Part shown: positions 1 through 5,506 of the stretch, piece by piece
How positions within the stretch are numbered: position 1 is the stretch's first letter
Layout: every line of letters starts with the position of its first letter
NCBI GenBank assembly: GCA_030619615.1
Contig: JAUXBC010000053.1
Coordinates: forward strand, 1 to 5,506
Source of the DNA: Dehalococcoidia bacterium
GTDB lineage: Bacteria > Chloroflexota > Dehalococcoidia > E44-bin15
Reading direction: 5' to 3'
Length of the DNA stretch: 5,506 bases
Notes under the pieces: model-generated
Seen by the model: only the letters and a program-made list of their open reading frames with translations
The model's database searches: none
What the model was told of the DNA's origin: nothing
Translations under genes and position numbers: made by a program

Positions 1-104
1 GGGTCAATGCACCTGATACCCCTGTTCCCTTCAGTGCCGTTCTGGAGAAATTCTACATGCCCGATGAGGAGGACCTCATTAAGGCGGTAACTGAGATCGT
101 TTGA
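1..104 (+). CDS. 2-oxoacid dehydrogenase E1 component, beta subunit (C-terminal end, partial)
   Basis: Only the last 33 codons are present, read from base 3 to the TGA at 102-104. The peptide contains DTPVPFSAVLEKFYMPDEED and ends in IKAVTEIV. This is the usual C-terminal tail of the transketolase-like beta subunit of pyruvate, acetoin or branched-chain dehydrogenase E1, where a (T/V)P(V/I)PFS...LE motif precedes an acidic P-(D/S)-EE segment and a short helix. In this family the alpha and beta subunits bind thiamine diphosphate together, decarboxylate the 2-oxoacid (or cleave acetoin) and pass the acyl group to the E2 lipoyl arm. The E2 and E3 genes downstream on the same strand support the call. 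The tail cannot tell pyruvate, acetoin and branched-chain types apart, so no symbol is given. The gene continues off the left edge, and the E1-alpha gene probably lies further upstream. Confidence 0.82.
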   Translation, partial: VNAPDTPVPFSAVLEKFYMPDEEDLIKAVTEIV

Positions 105-303
105 GTCAAATCGGCCGGTTCCCCAGAGGCGCAAGAAGGGCTAGCCTTGATTGCTCAGGTTCGGTTTGGGCCTTACCAAGCGGATCGGACCAGAGGAAGA
201 AGGGTTAGTATTCTGGGCGCAAGGTAACGGCCTGCAAGGAGACAGGGGAGGTAAACTGAAAGGGAGGGAGAAAAAACCCGCCCCAAACTGGATATTGAGA
301 TAG

Positions 304-329
304 GGCAGGCGGAAACGTTTCCGCCTGCC
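304..329. promoter_or_regulatory. perfect 26-bp palindrome, candidate operator upstream of the VOC gene
   Basis: Each 13-base arm is the exact reverse complement of the other: GGCAGGCGGAAAC is followed at once by its complement with no spacer. The centre, GGAAACGTTTCC, resembles LacI/GalR-family operators, which are palindromes around a central CG flanked by A and T runs. It ends 37 bases before the VOC start codon and 23 bases before its Shine-Dalgarno site. If transcribed it could also fold into a GC-rich hairpin with an AACGTT loop, but no T-run follows, so it is not a standard intrinsic terminator. The palindrome is seen directly; the operator role is inference. The rest of the 105-366 gap is purine-rich in parts, and I see no convincing promoter or gene in it. 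Confidence 0.5.
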
Positions 330-352
330 GGGTTCACGTAGTCAATGTGTGG

Positions 353-360
353 AAAGGAGG
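353..360 (+). promoter_or_regulatory. strong ribosome binding site that sets the VOC start
   Basis: AAAGGAGG lies six bases before the ATG at 367. This near-perfect Shine-Dalgarno site excludes the in-frame GTG at 349, which would place the site inside the coding region. Confidence 0.88.
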
Positions 361-366
361 CGAATT

Positions 367-864
367 ATGGCACAGGCAAGTCCGGCCAAAGTTAAGGTAA
401 CGGAGATCAACCAGGTTGCCATTGTGGTCAAGGACCTCCAGAAGACTATGGAGTACTACTGGAACACTTTCGGTATTGGCCCGTGGGACATATATACTTT
501 TCAGGCTCCCTTGGTCACTGACATGACCTATCATGGCAAGCCAGCCAAGTATAGGATGAAGCTGGCGCTCACTATGGTGGGGTCTTTGATGCTGGAGTTG
601 ATTGAACCCCTGGAGGGCGACAACATCTACAGCGATTTCATGAAGGAGCACGGGGAGGGGCTCCATCACCTGGGATTCTTTGTGAAGAATATGGAGGAGA
701 CCGTCCAGACAATGGAAAAGGAGGGCTTCCCCTGCCTGCAGAGCGGGCACTTCGATGGCGGTGGCTACGGCTACTTGGACACGGTCAACACCCTGAAGGC
801 TATCTTTGAGCCGATCCAGATGCCCGAGGTGATGCCTCCACCCGAGGCCCGCTGGCCCGAATAG
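367..864 (+). CDS. VOC superfamily protein (methylmalonyl-CoA epimerase/glyoxalase-like)
   Basis: A 165-residue soluble protein with no signal peptide or membrane segment. It has the two babab modules of the vicinal oxygen chelate fold: module 1 starts at residues 14-24 (INQVAIVVKDL) and module 2 at 99-108 (LHHLGFFVKN). Of the usual four metal ligands, candidates visible are Glu77 (in LMLELIEPL), His101 and Glu148 (in AIFEPIQ). The first-strand ligand, normally His in the IDHVGIAV motif of methylmalonyl-CoA epimerase, is Gln16 here. Length is a little above that of epimerases (about 130-150), owing to an insert around GPWDIYTF (38-45) and a Pro-rich tail. Family members act on small acyl-CoA or oxo substrates through a metal enolate, but the substrate here cannot be named. 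Position between E1-beta and the lipoyl genes suggests a role linked to the dehydrogenase. The gene has its own strong ribosome site and is bracketed by palindromes, so it may be expressed separately. Fold certain, function open. Confidence 0.85.
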   Translation: MAQASPAKVKVTEINQVAIVVKDLQKTMEYYWNTFGIGPWDIYTFQAPLVTDMTYHGKPAKYRMKLALTMVGSLMLELIEPLEGDNIYSDFMKEHGEGLHHLGFFVKNMEETVQTMEKEGFPCLQSGHFDGGGYGYLDTVNTLKAIFEPIQMPEVMPPPEARWPE

Positions 865-970
865 GGCACGGGACACATCCAGTAGAAAGACCCTATCCAC
901 AGGCCTCAAGCCTGAAGGAGCATGTGGCTATACACGCAGCGTAAAAATATTCTACATTCATAGCCAGCAG

Positions 971-1012
971 CTGTCATAGCGTGAGCATGGTATCGTGCTC
1001 ACGCTATGACAG
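971..1012. repeat. perfect 17-bp inverted repeat (stem-loop) upstream of gcvH
   Basis: The arm CTGTCATAGCGTGAGCA (971-987) is matched exactly by its reverse complement at 996-1012, with the 8-base spacer TGGTATCG. One G-C and one G-T pair inside the spacer could extend the stem to 19 bp with a GTAT tetraloop. It lies 106 bases past the VOC stop and ends 32 bases before the gcvH ATG. No T-run follows (AGGTGACGGG), so a classic terminator is unlikely. It could be an mRNA-stabilising or processing hairpin, a regulator binding site, or one copy of a dispersed palindromic element. The structure is seen directly; the role is unknown. The rest of the 865-1044 gap shows only an A/T-rich stretch at about 940-960, with no promoter I would call. 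Confidence 0.85.
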
Positions 1013-1044
1013 GTGACGGGTGAGCCTCGAGATTGAGCGGGAGA

Positions 1045-1425
1045 ATGTATCCAGAGGAACTAAAATACAACAACGAGCATACCTGGCTCAGGCTTGAGGG
1101 AGATGGTCTGGGAAGGGTGGGCATTACACACTATGCCCAGGAGCAGTTGAAGGAGGTTGTTTTTGTCGACCTCCCTGAAGTGGGGACCGGGGTTACCCAT
1201 ATGGAGCCTTTTGGTACCATCGAATCTGTTAAGGCAACCAACGATCTTTTCAGCCCGGTAAGCGGGGAGGTGGTGGAGGTGAATAACGCCCTGAAAGACG
1301 AGCCAACCCTGGTAAACAAGGACCCCTATGGAAAAGGCTGGATGATAGCCATCAAAATGAGTGATCTCAGTGAGGTCGATCTTCTCATCTCCGCGCAAGA
1401 GTATCAGGCTTTAATCAGCGGTTAG
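1045..1425 (+). CDS. gcvH: GcvH-type lipoyl carrier protein
   Basis: A 126-residue protein that matches glycine cleavage H protein along its whole length: EELKYNNEHTWLR at the start, GITHYAQEQL at 26-35, VVFVDLPEVG at 38-47, the lipoylation motif ESVKATNDL with Lys63 as acceptor, then PVSGEVVEVN and DPYGKGWM. H protein carries aminomethyl groups on lipoyl-lysine between GcvP, GcvT and E3, and some H proteins also relay lipoyl groups to E2 proteins. No gcvT or gcvP is visible here, while an E2 with its own lipoyl domain is two genes downstream, so a lipoyl relay or a carrier dedicated to this complex are possible roles (inference). Start uncertain: ATG 1045 fits the family length but has GGGAG only one base away. 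An in-frame TTG at 1033 has a weak GGTGAG eight bases upstream and would add four residues. Confidence 0.9.
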   Translation: MYPEELKYNNEHTWLRLEGDGLGRVGITHYAQEQLKEVVFVDLPEVGTGVTHMEPFGTIESVKATNDLFSPVSGEVVEVNNALKDEPTLVNKDPYGKGWMIAIKMSDLSEVDLLISAQEYQALISG

Positions 1426-1442
1426 AATTCCTTGTTTGCCAA

Positions 1443-1450
1443 GGGAGAGG
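1443..1450 (+). promoter_or_regulatory. ribosome binding site of the acoX-like gene
   Basis: GGGAGAGG ends seven bases before the ATG at 1458 and supports that start. The gap from the gcvH stop is only 32 bases, in keeping with one transcript. Confidence 0.6.
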
Positions 1451-1457
1451 TGTTTGA

Positions 1458-2456
1458 ATGAGCAAAGTGGGGATCATAGCTAATCCGGCCTCGGGGAAGG
1501 ACATAAGACGGCTAGTGTCATATGCCAGCATCATGGACAACATGGAAAAGGTCAATCAGGTGAGAAGAATAATTCTTGGGATCGACTCCACGGGGGTAGA
1601 CGAGATTCTTATCATGCCCGATTCCAACGGCCTTGGACATTGCGCCATGGAGGGGCTGAAGAGTGGGGAGATCAGAGCCAAGGTGCGCATCCTTGATATG
1701 ACAATGACATGCACCGAGGAGGACTCTATTAGGGCAGCCGAAATAATGAAAGAGCTCGGGGTAGGATGTATCGTTACCCTAGGCGGTGATGGAACCAATC
1801 GGGCCGTGGCCAAAGCAAACAGCTCTATCCCCTTGGTCCCGGTATCCACGGGCACCAACAATGTCTTTCCCCTAATGGTCGAGCCCACCACAGCTGGGAT
1901 GGCTGCCGGAATCGTGGCCAGGAAAATCGTAGATTGTGAAGATATCGTAAGGACCCACAAGAGGCTCATCATCGTGAAGAACGGCCTTGAGATTGACATG
2001 GCCCTTATTGATGCCGTCGTCTTGGACCAACTCTTCCTCGGCTCCAGGGCTGTCTGGAAACTATCGGAGATCAGAGAGATTGTGTGCACTAGAGCTGAGC
2101 CAAGCAATATGGGCCTAACCTCTATAGGGGGAAGCCTGCATCCCATCGGGCCTGAGGATAAACATGGAATGCACATGAAGTTAGGGGGTGGTAGTCTGAG
2201 GGTCAGGGCAGCCGTGCTTCCTGGCCTAATTAGAGAAGTGGCGGTCAAGGAGGTGAGAATAATAGAGCCGGGCGAAGAAATCGAGGTCACGTATAAGCCT
2301 TCTGTTATCGCCCTGGATGGCGAGAGGGAGGTGACAGTGCGGGCATCTGATGAGGTAAGGATCAGGCTTCAGACAGACGGACCGAACGTCGTCGATATAG
2401 ATAGAACCCTCTTAAGGGCGGCAGAGCAAGGCTTCTTCAGGTCAAATTCGGGATAA
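1458..2456 (+). CDS. acoX: AcoX-like ATP-NAD kinase family protein
   Basis: A 332-residue cytosolic protein. The N-terminus has a nucleotide-binding strand and loop, GIIANPASGKDIRR (5-18). GGDGTNR (109-115) is the signature of the NAD kinase/diacylglycerol kinase fold, and STGTNNVFP (130-138) is the second conserved loop. The C-terminal half is a beta-rich domain with ALDGERE (285-291), the element that completes the active site in related kinases. The length and motifs fit the COG3199/AcoX group better than the shorter housekeeping NAD kinase, whose substrate loop I do not see. AcoX genes occur in acetoin dehydrogenase clusters, but their reaction is not established as far as I know. It lies 32 bases after gcvH and 14 bases before the E2 gene, so it is surely cotranscribed with the complex. 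Plausible roles are making or repairing a nucleotide cofactor for the complex (inference). Family assignment is firm, substrate unknown. Confidence 0.85.
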   Translation: MSKVGIIANPASGKDIRRLVSYASIMDNMEKVNQVRRIILGIDSTGVDEILIMPDSNGLGHCAMEGLKSGEIRAKVRILDMTMTCTEEDSIRAAEIMKELGVGCIVTLGGDGTNRAVAKANSSIPLVPVSTGTNNVFPLMVEPTTAGMAAGIVARKIVDCEDIVRTHKRLIIVKNGLEIDMALIDAVVLDQLFLGSRAVWKLSEIREIVCTRAEPSNMGLTSIGGSLHPIGPEDKHGMHMKLGGGSLRVRAAVLPGLIREVAVKEVRIIEPGEEIEVTYKPSVIALDGEREVTVRASDEVRIRLQTDGPNVVDIDRTLLRAAEQGFFRSNSG

Positions 2457-2470
2457 ACAGGGAAAGGGAA

Positions 2471-3697
2471 ATGGCTGCATATATATCAGTACCCAAACTG
2501 GGCATGGCAACGGCCGATGTTACCCTCGTTGAGTGGAAGGTCAAGGAGGGGGAGTGGGTCGAAGCACATCAGGTTGTCATGGCAGTAGAGACGGAGAAGA
2601 TTAAGTCTGAAGTGGAGGCCTCAGCGGCAGGGTTTGTCCATATCCTGGTGGCACAAGACAGTAAGGTGCCGATCGGCAGAGTGGTAGGGCTGATAGCCGC
2701 ATCGAAGGAGGAACTGGAGGCCCTTCAGAAAGAGCCGCCAAAGGAAATATCTATCACGCCGGTGGAGGTGGCGGAGGCCCCCGCGGTTGAAGCCGCCCCA
2801 GCTGAGGCTGCCGTACCACCCGAGGAAAAGAGAGAGCGTATACCCATTTCCCCTGTGGCAAGGAGGATGGCAGAGGAGCATGCCATAGATATAACCAAGG
2901 TGACGGGTACCGGACCAGGAGGAAGGATTGTAAAAGAGGACATTGAAAAGGCCATAGAAGCGAGAGAAAAAGCGCCCCCGGTGGAGGTCTATGAAGGCAA
3001 AAGGGTGAAAGCCACCATGCCCCTTAGGGGGATGAGGAAGGCCATTGCCGAGCATATGCACAGAAGCCTATTGGTGGCCGCTCAGCTCACCTACCTGGGC
3101 GAGATAGATATGACAGAGATGATGAAGCTTAGAAATAACCTCCTCACCCAGGAGAAGGCTATCGGCGTGCGAATCACCTACACCGACCTATTCGTAATGG
3201 TGCTGGCCAGGGCGCTAAGGGACCACCCCATCGTCAATTCCAGCCTGATAGATAATGAGATCAAGATCTGGGAGGATATAAACATAGGGGTTGCCGTAGC
3301 CCTGGAGGAGGGGCTGATCGTCCCGGTGGTAAAGGATGCCGACAAGAAGTCCCTGGTGGAGATCAATAAGGTTGTGGGGGAACTGGTGGAGAAGGCCAGG
3401 GAGGGGAAACTCGGGGTGGATGATGTGAGCGGGGGAACCTTTACCCTGACCAATCTAGGGGCCTTTAGCGCGACATGGGGATTTGCCACTCCTGTCATAA
3501 ATCAGCCCCAGTCAGCAATTCTGGGGACCGGGGCCACTACCGAGAGGGTGGTGGTCAGAGATGGGCAGATTGTAATAAGACCCATAATGACCTACAGCTT
3601 CACTTTTGACCACAGGGTGATCGATGGCGCCCCAGCGGAGAGGTTTATGACAAGGGTGCGAGAGCTGCTGGAAAACCCTGATCTTTTATTGCTTTAG
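2471..3697 (+). CDS. 2-oxoacid dehydrogenase E2, dihydrolipoamide acyltransferase
   Basis: A 408-residue three-domain E2. Residues 1-76 form one lipoyl domain, with PKLGMATADV at 8-17 and Lys43 in VETEKIKSEVEA as the lipoylated lysine. An Ala/Pro/Glu-rich flexible linker covers about 86-121. The peripheral subunit-binding domain is at 124-162 (ISPVARRMAEEHAID...GTGPGGRIVKEDIEKAI) and docks E1 or E3. A short linker leads to the catalytic domain (about 180-408), with PLRGMRKAIAEHM, GGTFTLTNLG (321-330) and the active-site motif HRVIDG, with His381 and Asp385. The enzyme moves the acyl group from lipoyl-lysine to CoA and forms the core of the complex. All catalytic residues are present. A single lipoyl domain and the AcoX neighbour fit the acetoin or simple pyruvate types, but the substrate cannot be fixed from sequence alone. 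It starts 14 bases after acoX behind a purine-rich AGGGAAAGGG. The next gene, E3, is 35 bases downstream. Confidence 0.95.
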   Translation: MAAYISVPKLGMATADVTLVEWKVKEGEWVEAHQVVMAVETEKIKSEVEASAAGFVHILVAQDSKVPIGRVVGLIAASKEELEALQKEPPKEISITPVEVAEAPAVEAAPAEAAVPPEEKRERIPISPVARRMAEEHAIDITKVTGTGPGGRIVKEDIEKAIEAREKAPPVEVYEGKRVKATMPLRGMRKAIAEHMHRSLLVAAQLTYLGEIDMTEMMKLRNNLLTQEKAIGVRITYTDLFVMVLARALRDHPIVNSSLIDNEIKIWEDINIGVAVALEEGLIVPVVKDADKKSLVEINKVVGELVEKAREGKLGVDDVSGGTFTLTNLGAFSATWGFATPVINQPQSAILGTGATTERVVVRDGQIVIRPIMTYSFTFDHRVIDGAPAERFMTRVRELLENPDLLLL

Positions 3698-3720
3698 ACG
3701 ATATTCTGCATCCGTAATTA

Positions 3721-3728
3721 AGGGGTGG
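3721..3728 (+). promoter_or_regulatory. ribosome binding site of the E3 gene
   Basis: AGGGGTGG ends four bases before the ATG at 3733. No terminator-like structure is visible in the 35-base gap after the E2 stop. Confidence 0.55.
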
Positions 3729-3732
3729 CATC

Positions 3733-5136
3733 ATGGACGAGAGAGATTTAGTAGTAATCGGTGGTGGTCCCGCTGGTTATGTGGCAGCTATAAGGGCCTG
3801 CCAGCTTGGGGGCAAGGTAACGTTAATTGAAAAGGATGCCATTGGTGGGACCTGTCTAAATCGTGGATGCATCCCCACGAGGGCGCTGGCGAGGGGGGTA
3901 GAGCTTCTTGATCTAGCCAAGAAAGCCAAAGACTACGGGGTGAGTTTTGGGGAGGCAAGTGTCGACTTTGCCAAGATGATGGCCCGTAAGGATATAGTTA
4001 TTAAAACCCTAGTAGGTGGGGTGGACCTGCTGCTAAAAGGGAACGGCGTTGAGGTAGTGAAAGGCAGGGGGAAACTCCTCTCCGGCTCAGAGGTCGAGGT
4101 GGAACTAGAAGGAGGAGAAAAAAAGGTCATAAAGGCTCGGGGGATAATCATAGCAACCGGTTCTGGAACGAGAAGACTCTCCGTCCCCGGGGGAAAGGGG
4201 AAAGGGATAATTGATTCCGAGGAGGCGCTAGAGCTGTCAGAGGTTCCCAAATCTATGGTGATATTGGGGGGCCAGGAGATAGGTTTTGCCTTTGCCACCA
4301 TCTTCTCCAGATTGGGCACCACGGTAACAGTCCTTGAAGACACGCCCGAAATACTCACCAGTGTCGATAGGGAAGTGGTGTCCACCTTTGAAAGGGGTCT
4401 GAAGAAGGACGGTATTCAGGTATTTAGCGAAGCTACGATAAACAAGATAGAGGATGGGGAGAGTGGTGAGAAGAATGTTATCGTAGACCTTAAGGAGGGG
4501 CAGGTAATCTTAGCATGTCAGTATGTGCTGGTGGCAGATAACAGAGAGGTCAATACCGCTGAGCTTGGTCTGGAGCAGGCAGGGGTCGAATTGAACGAGA
4601 AAGGCATCCTGGCAAACAGGAGGATGGAGACTAACGTCCCCGGGGTCTTCGCAGCAGGGGATGCAACGGGAAGAGAGATGCTGGCCAGCGTGGCCTTTGT
4701 GGAGGGAAAGACGGCCGCAGAGAATGGATTGGGAAGAGACACTGAGATGGATTATAGGGTAATACCTAGATTTATAAACACCATTCCCCAGATAGCCAGC
4801 GTAGGCCTAACTGAGAATGAGGCCAGAGCTGAGGGGTACCAGTTGAAAGTGGGGAGTTTCCCCTTTGCCGCCAGCGGCATGGCAGCTATCCTCGGAGAGA
4901 GGACAGGTCTAATAAAAATTGTCACCGACACAAGGTATGGTCAGATCTTGGGTGTTCACATTGTAGGCCCCCGTGCTGCAGACCTCATAGCAGAGGCTGC
5001 TCTGGTTATGAAGATGGAGGGAACCCCGCAGGAGATCAGCTCTACTATCCATCCCCATCCCACCCTGGCTGAGGCCCTTATGGAAGCGGCATTAGATGTA
5101 AGCGGTGAGACTATACATTTCTTGTCCCCCAAATAG
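3733..5136 (+). CDS. lpdA: dihydrolipoamide dehydrogenase (E3)-like flavoprotein with altered NAD site
   Basis: A 467-residue protein, normal length for E3, which reoxidises dihydrolipoyl groups through FAD and a disulfide and normally passes electrons to NAD+. Intact parts: FAD loop GGGPAGY (10-16), redox disulfide Cys41-Cys46 in GGTCLNRGCIP, the second FAD motif VPGVFAAGDATG (302-313), and the dimerisation domain with the catalytic His442-Glu447 dyad in HPHPTLAEAL. Altered parts: the NAD loop, normally GGGxxGLE, reads GGQEIGFA (Gln181, Ala186). The lysine four residues after the second cysteine is Arg50. The GRxPN motif is NREVN (270-274). AHxAxxEG has Ser319, and the YTxPE segment reads NTIPQ (349-353). 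Glu202, expected to hold the adenosine ribose, remains. It is last in the operon and follows E2, so it likely serves this complex, but NAD+ may not be its natural acceptor (inference). A paralogue with another partner is an alternative. Confidence 0.88.
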   Translation: MDERDLVVIGGGPAGYVAAIRACQLGGKVTLIEKDAIGGTCLNRGCIPTRALARGVELLDLAKKAKDYGVSFGEASVDFAKMMARKDIVIKTLVGGVDLLLKGNGVEVVKGRGKLLSGSEVEVELEGGEKKVIKARGIIIATGSGTRRLSVPGGKGKGIIDSEEALELSEVPKSMVILGGQEIGFAFATIFSRLGTTVTVLEDTPEILTSVDREVVSTFERGLKKDGIQVFSEATINKIEDGESGEKNVIVDLKEGQVILACQYVLVADNREVNTAELGLEQAGVELNEKGILANRRMETNVPGVFAAGDATGREMLASVAFVEGKTAAENGLGRDTEMDYRVIPRFINTIPQIASVGLTENEARAEGYQLKVGSFPFAASGMAAILGERTGLIKIVTDTRYGQILGVHIVGPRAADLIAEAALVMKMEGTPQEISSTIHPHPTLAEALMEAALDVSGETIHFLSPK

Positions 5137-5155
5137 AAGCTGAGAGCGCAAAACT

Positions 5156-5186
5156 GCAGGCATCGCTAAAGCGACTGATGACCTGC
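5156..5186. terminator. weak imperfect stem-loop between convergent E3 and queA genes
   Basis: GCAGGCAT (5156-5163) can pair with ATG-A-CCTGC (5178-5186) with a bulge, and CGC/GCG closes a TAAA loop inside. Read from the - strand, the stem is followed by AGTTTTG, a short T-run, so it may end queA transcription. On the + strand only a poor A/T stretch follows. The location, between two converging genes 76 bases apart, is the main support. Confidence 0.35.
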
Positions 5187-5212
5187 GCAATTTAACTGGA
5201 GCCGGTTTCACA

Positions 5213-5506
5213 TCAGAGTATCAGCATGGCGTCACCAAAGCTATAGAAGCGGTAGCCCAGGCTTATTGCCTCCTCGTAGGCTCGCCGGGTGAAACCCTGG
5301 CCGACAAAAGCGGAGACCAGCATGAGCAGGGTGGAACGAGGCAAATGGAAGTTGGTGATCAGCCTATCCACAGTGCGGAAGCGATGCCCGGGCAGGATGA
5401 GGATGTCGGTCCAGCCCCGAAAAGCCTCGATTCCCCCTCCCTTCAGGGCTCCCTGCTCCAAAACCCTCACCGTGGTGGTACCAACGCCAATAATTCGCCT
5501 CCCCTC
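5213..5506 (-). CDS. queA: S-adenosylmethionine:tRNA ribosyltransferase-isomerase QueA (C-terminal part, partial)
   Basis: The last 97 residues of QueA, ending at the TGA at 5215-5213 and open at the right edge. The reading continues upstream of the internal GTG at 5470 with GRRIIGVGTTTVRVLEQ, so that GTG is not the start. Family motifs follow: WTDILILPGHRF, VDRLITNFHLPRSTLLMLVSAF, and the terminal AYEEAISLGYRFYSFGDAML. QueA (about 340 residues in full) transfers and isomerises the ribosyl part of S-adenosylmethionine onto 7-aminomethyl-7-deazaguanine in tRNA, giving epoxyqueuosine at the wobble position of GUN anticodons. It faces the dehydrogenase operon tail to tail and has no metabolic link with it that I can see. 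Confidence 0.96.
   Translation of the reverse strand, partial: EGRRIIGVGTTTVRVLEQGALKGGGIEAFRGWTDILILPGHRFRTVDRLITNFHLPRSTLLMLVSAFVGQGFTRRAYEEAISLGYRFYSFGDAMLIL

Noticed and set aside
148..228. Short TTG-initiated frame of about 26 codons in the first gap
   Set aside because: No ribosome site, rare start codon and no recognisable product.
358..369. GAGGCGAATTAT at the VOC start also occurs on the - strand within queA (about 5493-5504)
   Set aside because: A 12-base match between a ribosome-site region and a QueA coding segment, with different flanks. Best explained as chance.
334..909. Open frame of 191 codons on the - strand over the VOC gene
   Set aside because: It is the antisense shadow of a clear VOC gene with a strong ribosome site, and its translation matches no family I recognise.
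900..914. Small inverted repeat CAGGC-CTCAA-GCCTG after the VOC stop
   Set aside because: Only five base pairs and no T-run, so too weak to call a terminator.
1556..2290. Open frame of 244 codons on the - strand inside acoX
   Set aside because: The translation is low-complexity and rich in Ser, Ile and Pro, as expected from the complement of the acoX coding frame. The + strand holds the family motifs.

Overview
The window holds most of a 2-oxoacid dehydrogenase operon on the + strand, followed by the end of a convergent queA gene on the - strand. The presence of queA, the Shine-Dalgarno sites and the gene types show a bacterium. G+C is close to half by eye, and AGG/AGA and ATA codons are common throughout. 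This gene set and codon style would fit an uncultivated subsurface lineage such as Chloroflexota (Dehalococcoidia), but that placement is an impression and not something the window proves.

Layout: (1) 1-104, the last 33 codons of an E1-beta subunit of a pyruvate/acetoin-type dehydrogenase. (2) 105-366, a noncoding gap ending in a perfect 26-bp palindrome (304-329) just ahead of a strong ribosome binding site. (3) 367-864, a vicinal-oxygen-chelate (VOC) protein resembling methylmalonyl-CoA epimerase/glyoxalase. (4) 865-1044, a second gap with a perfect 17-bp inverted repeat (971-1012). (5) 1045-1425, a GcvH-type lipoyl carrier. (6) 1458-2456, an AcoX-like member of the ATP-NAD kinase family. 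(7) 2471-3697, the E2 acyltransferase. (8) 3733-5136, an E3 dihydrolipoamide dehydrogenase-like flavoprotein. (9) 5137-5212, a short convergent gap with a weak stem-loop. (10) 5213-5506, the C-terminal part of QueA.

The genes from E1-beta to E3 look like one functional unit. E1 decarboxylates a 2-oxoacid or cleaves acetoin, E2 carries the acyl group on lipoyl-lysine to CoA, and E3 reoxidises the dihydrolipoyl arm. AcoX homologues are typical of acetoin dehydrogenase clusters, which makes acetoin a plausible substrate. Three accessory genes (VOC, GcvH, AcoX) sit between E1-beta and E2.

The most unusual point is the E3. Its redox disulfide and His-Glu dyad are intact, but several normally conserved positions in the NAD site and beside the flavin are replaced, including both members of the Lys-Glu pair near the flavin. 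It may not be an ordinary NAD-reducing E3. The two palindromes that bracket the VOC gene are the other unexplained structures.
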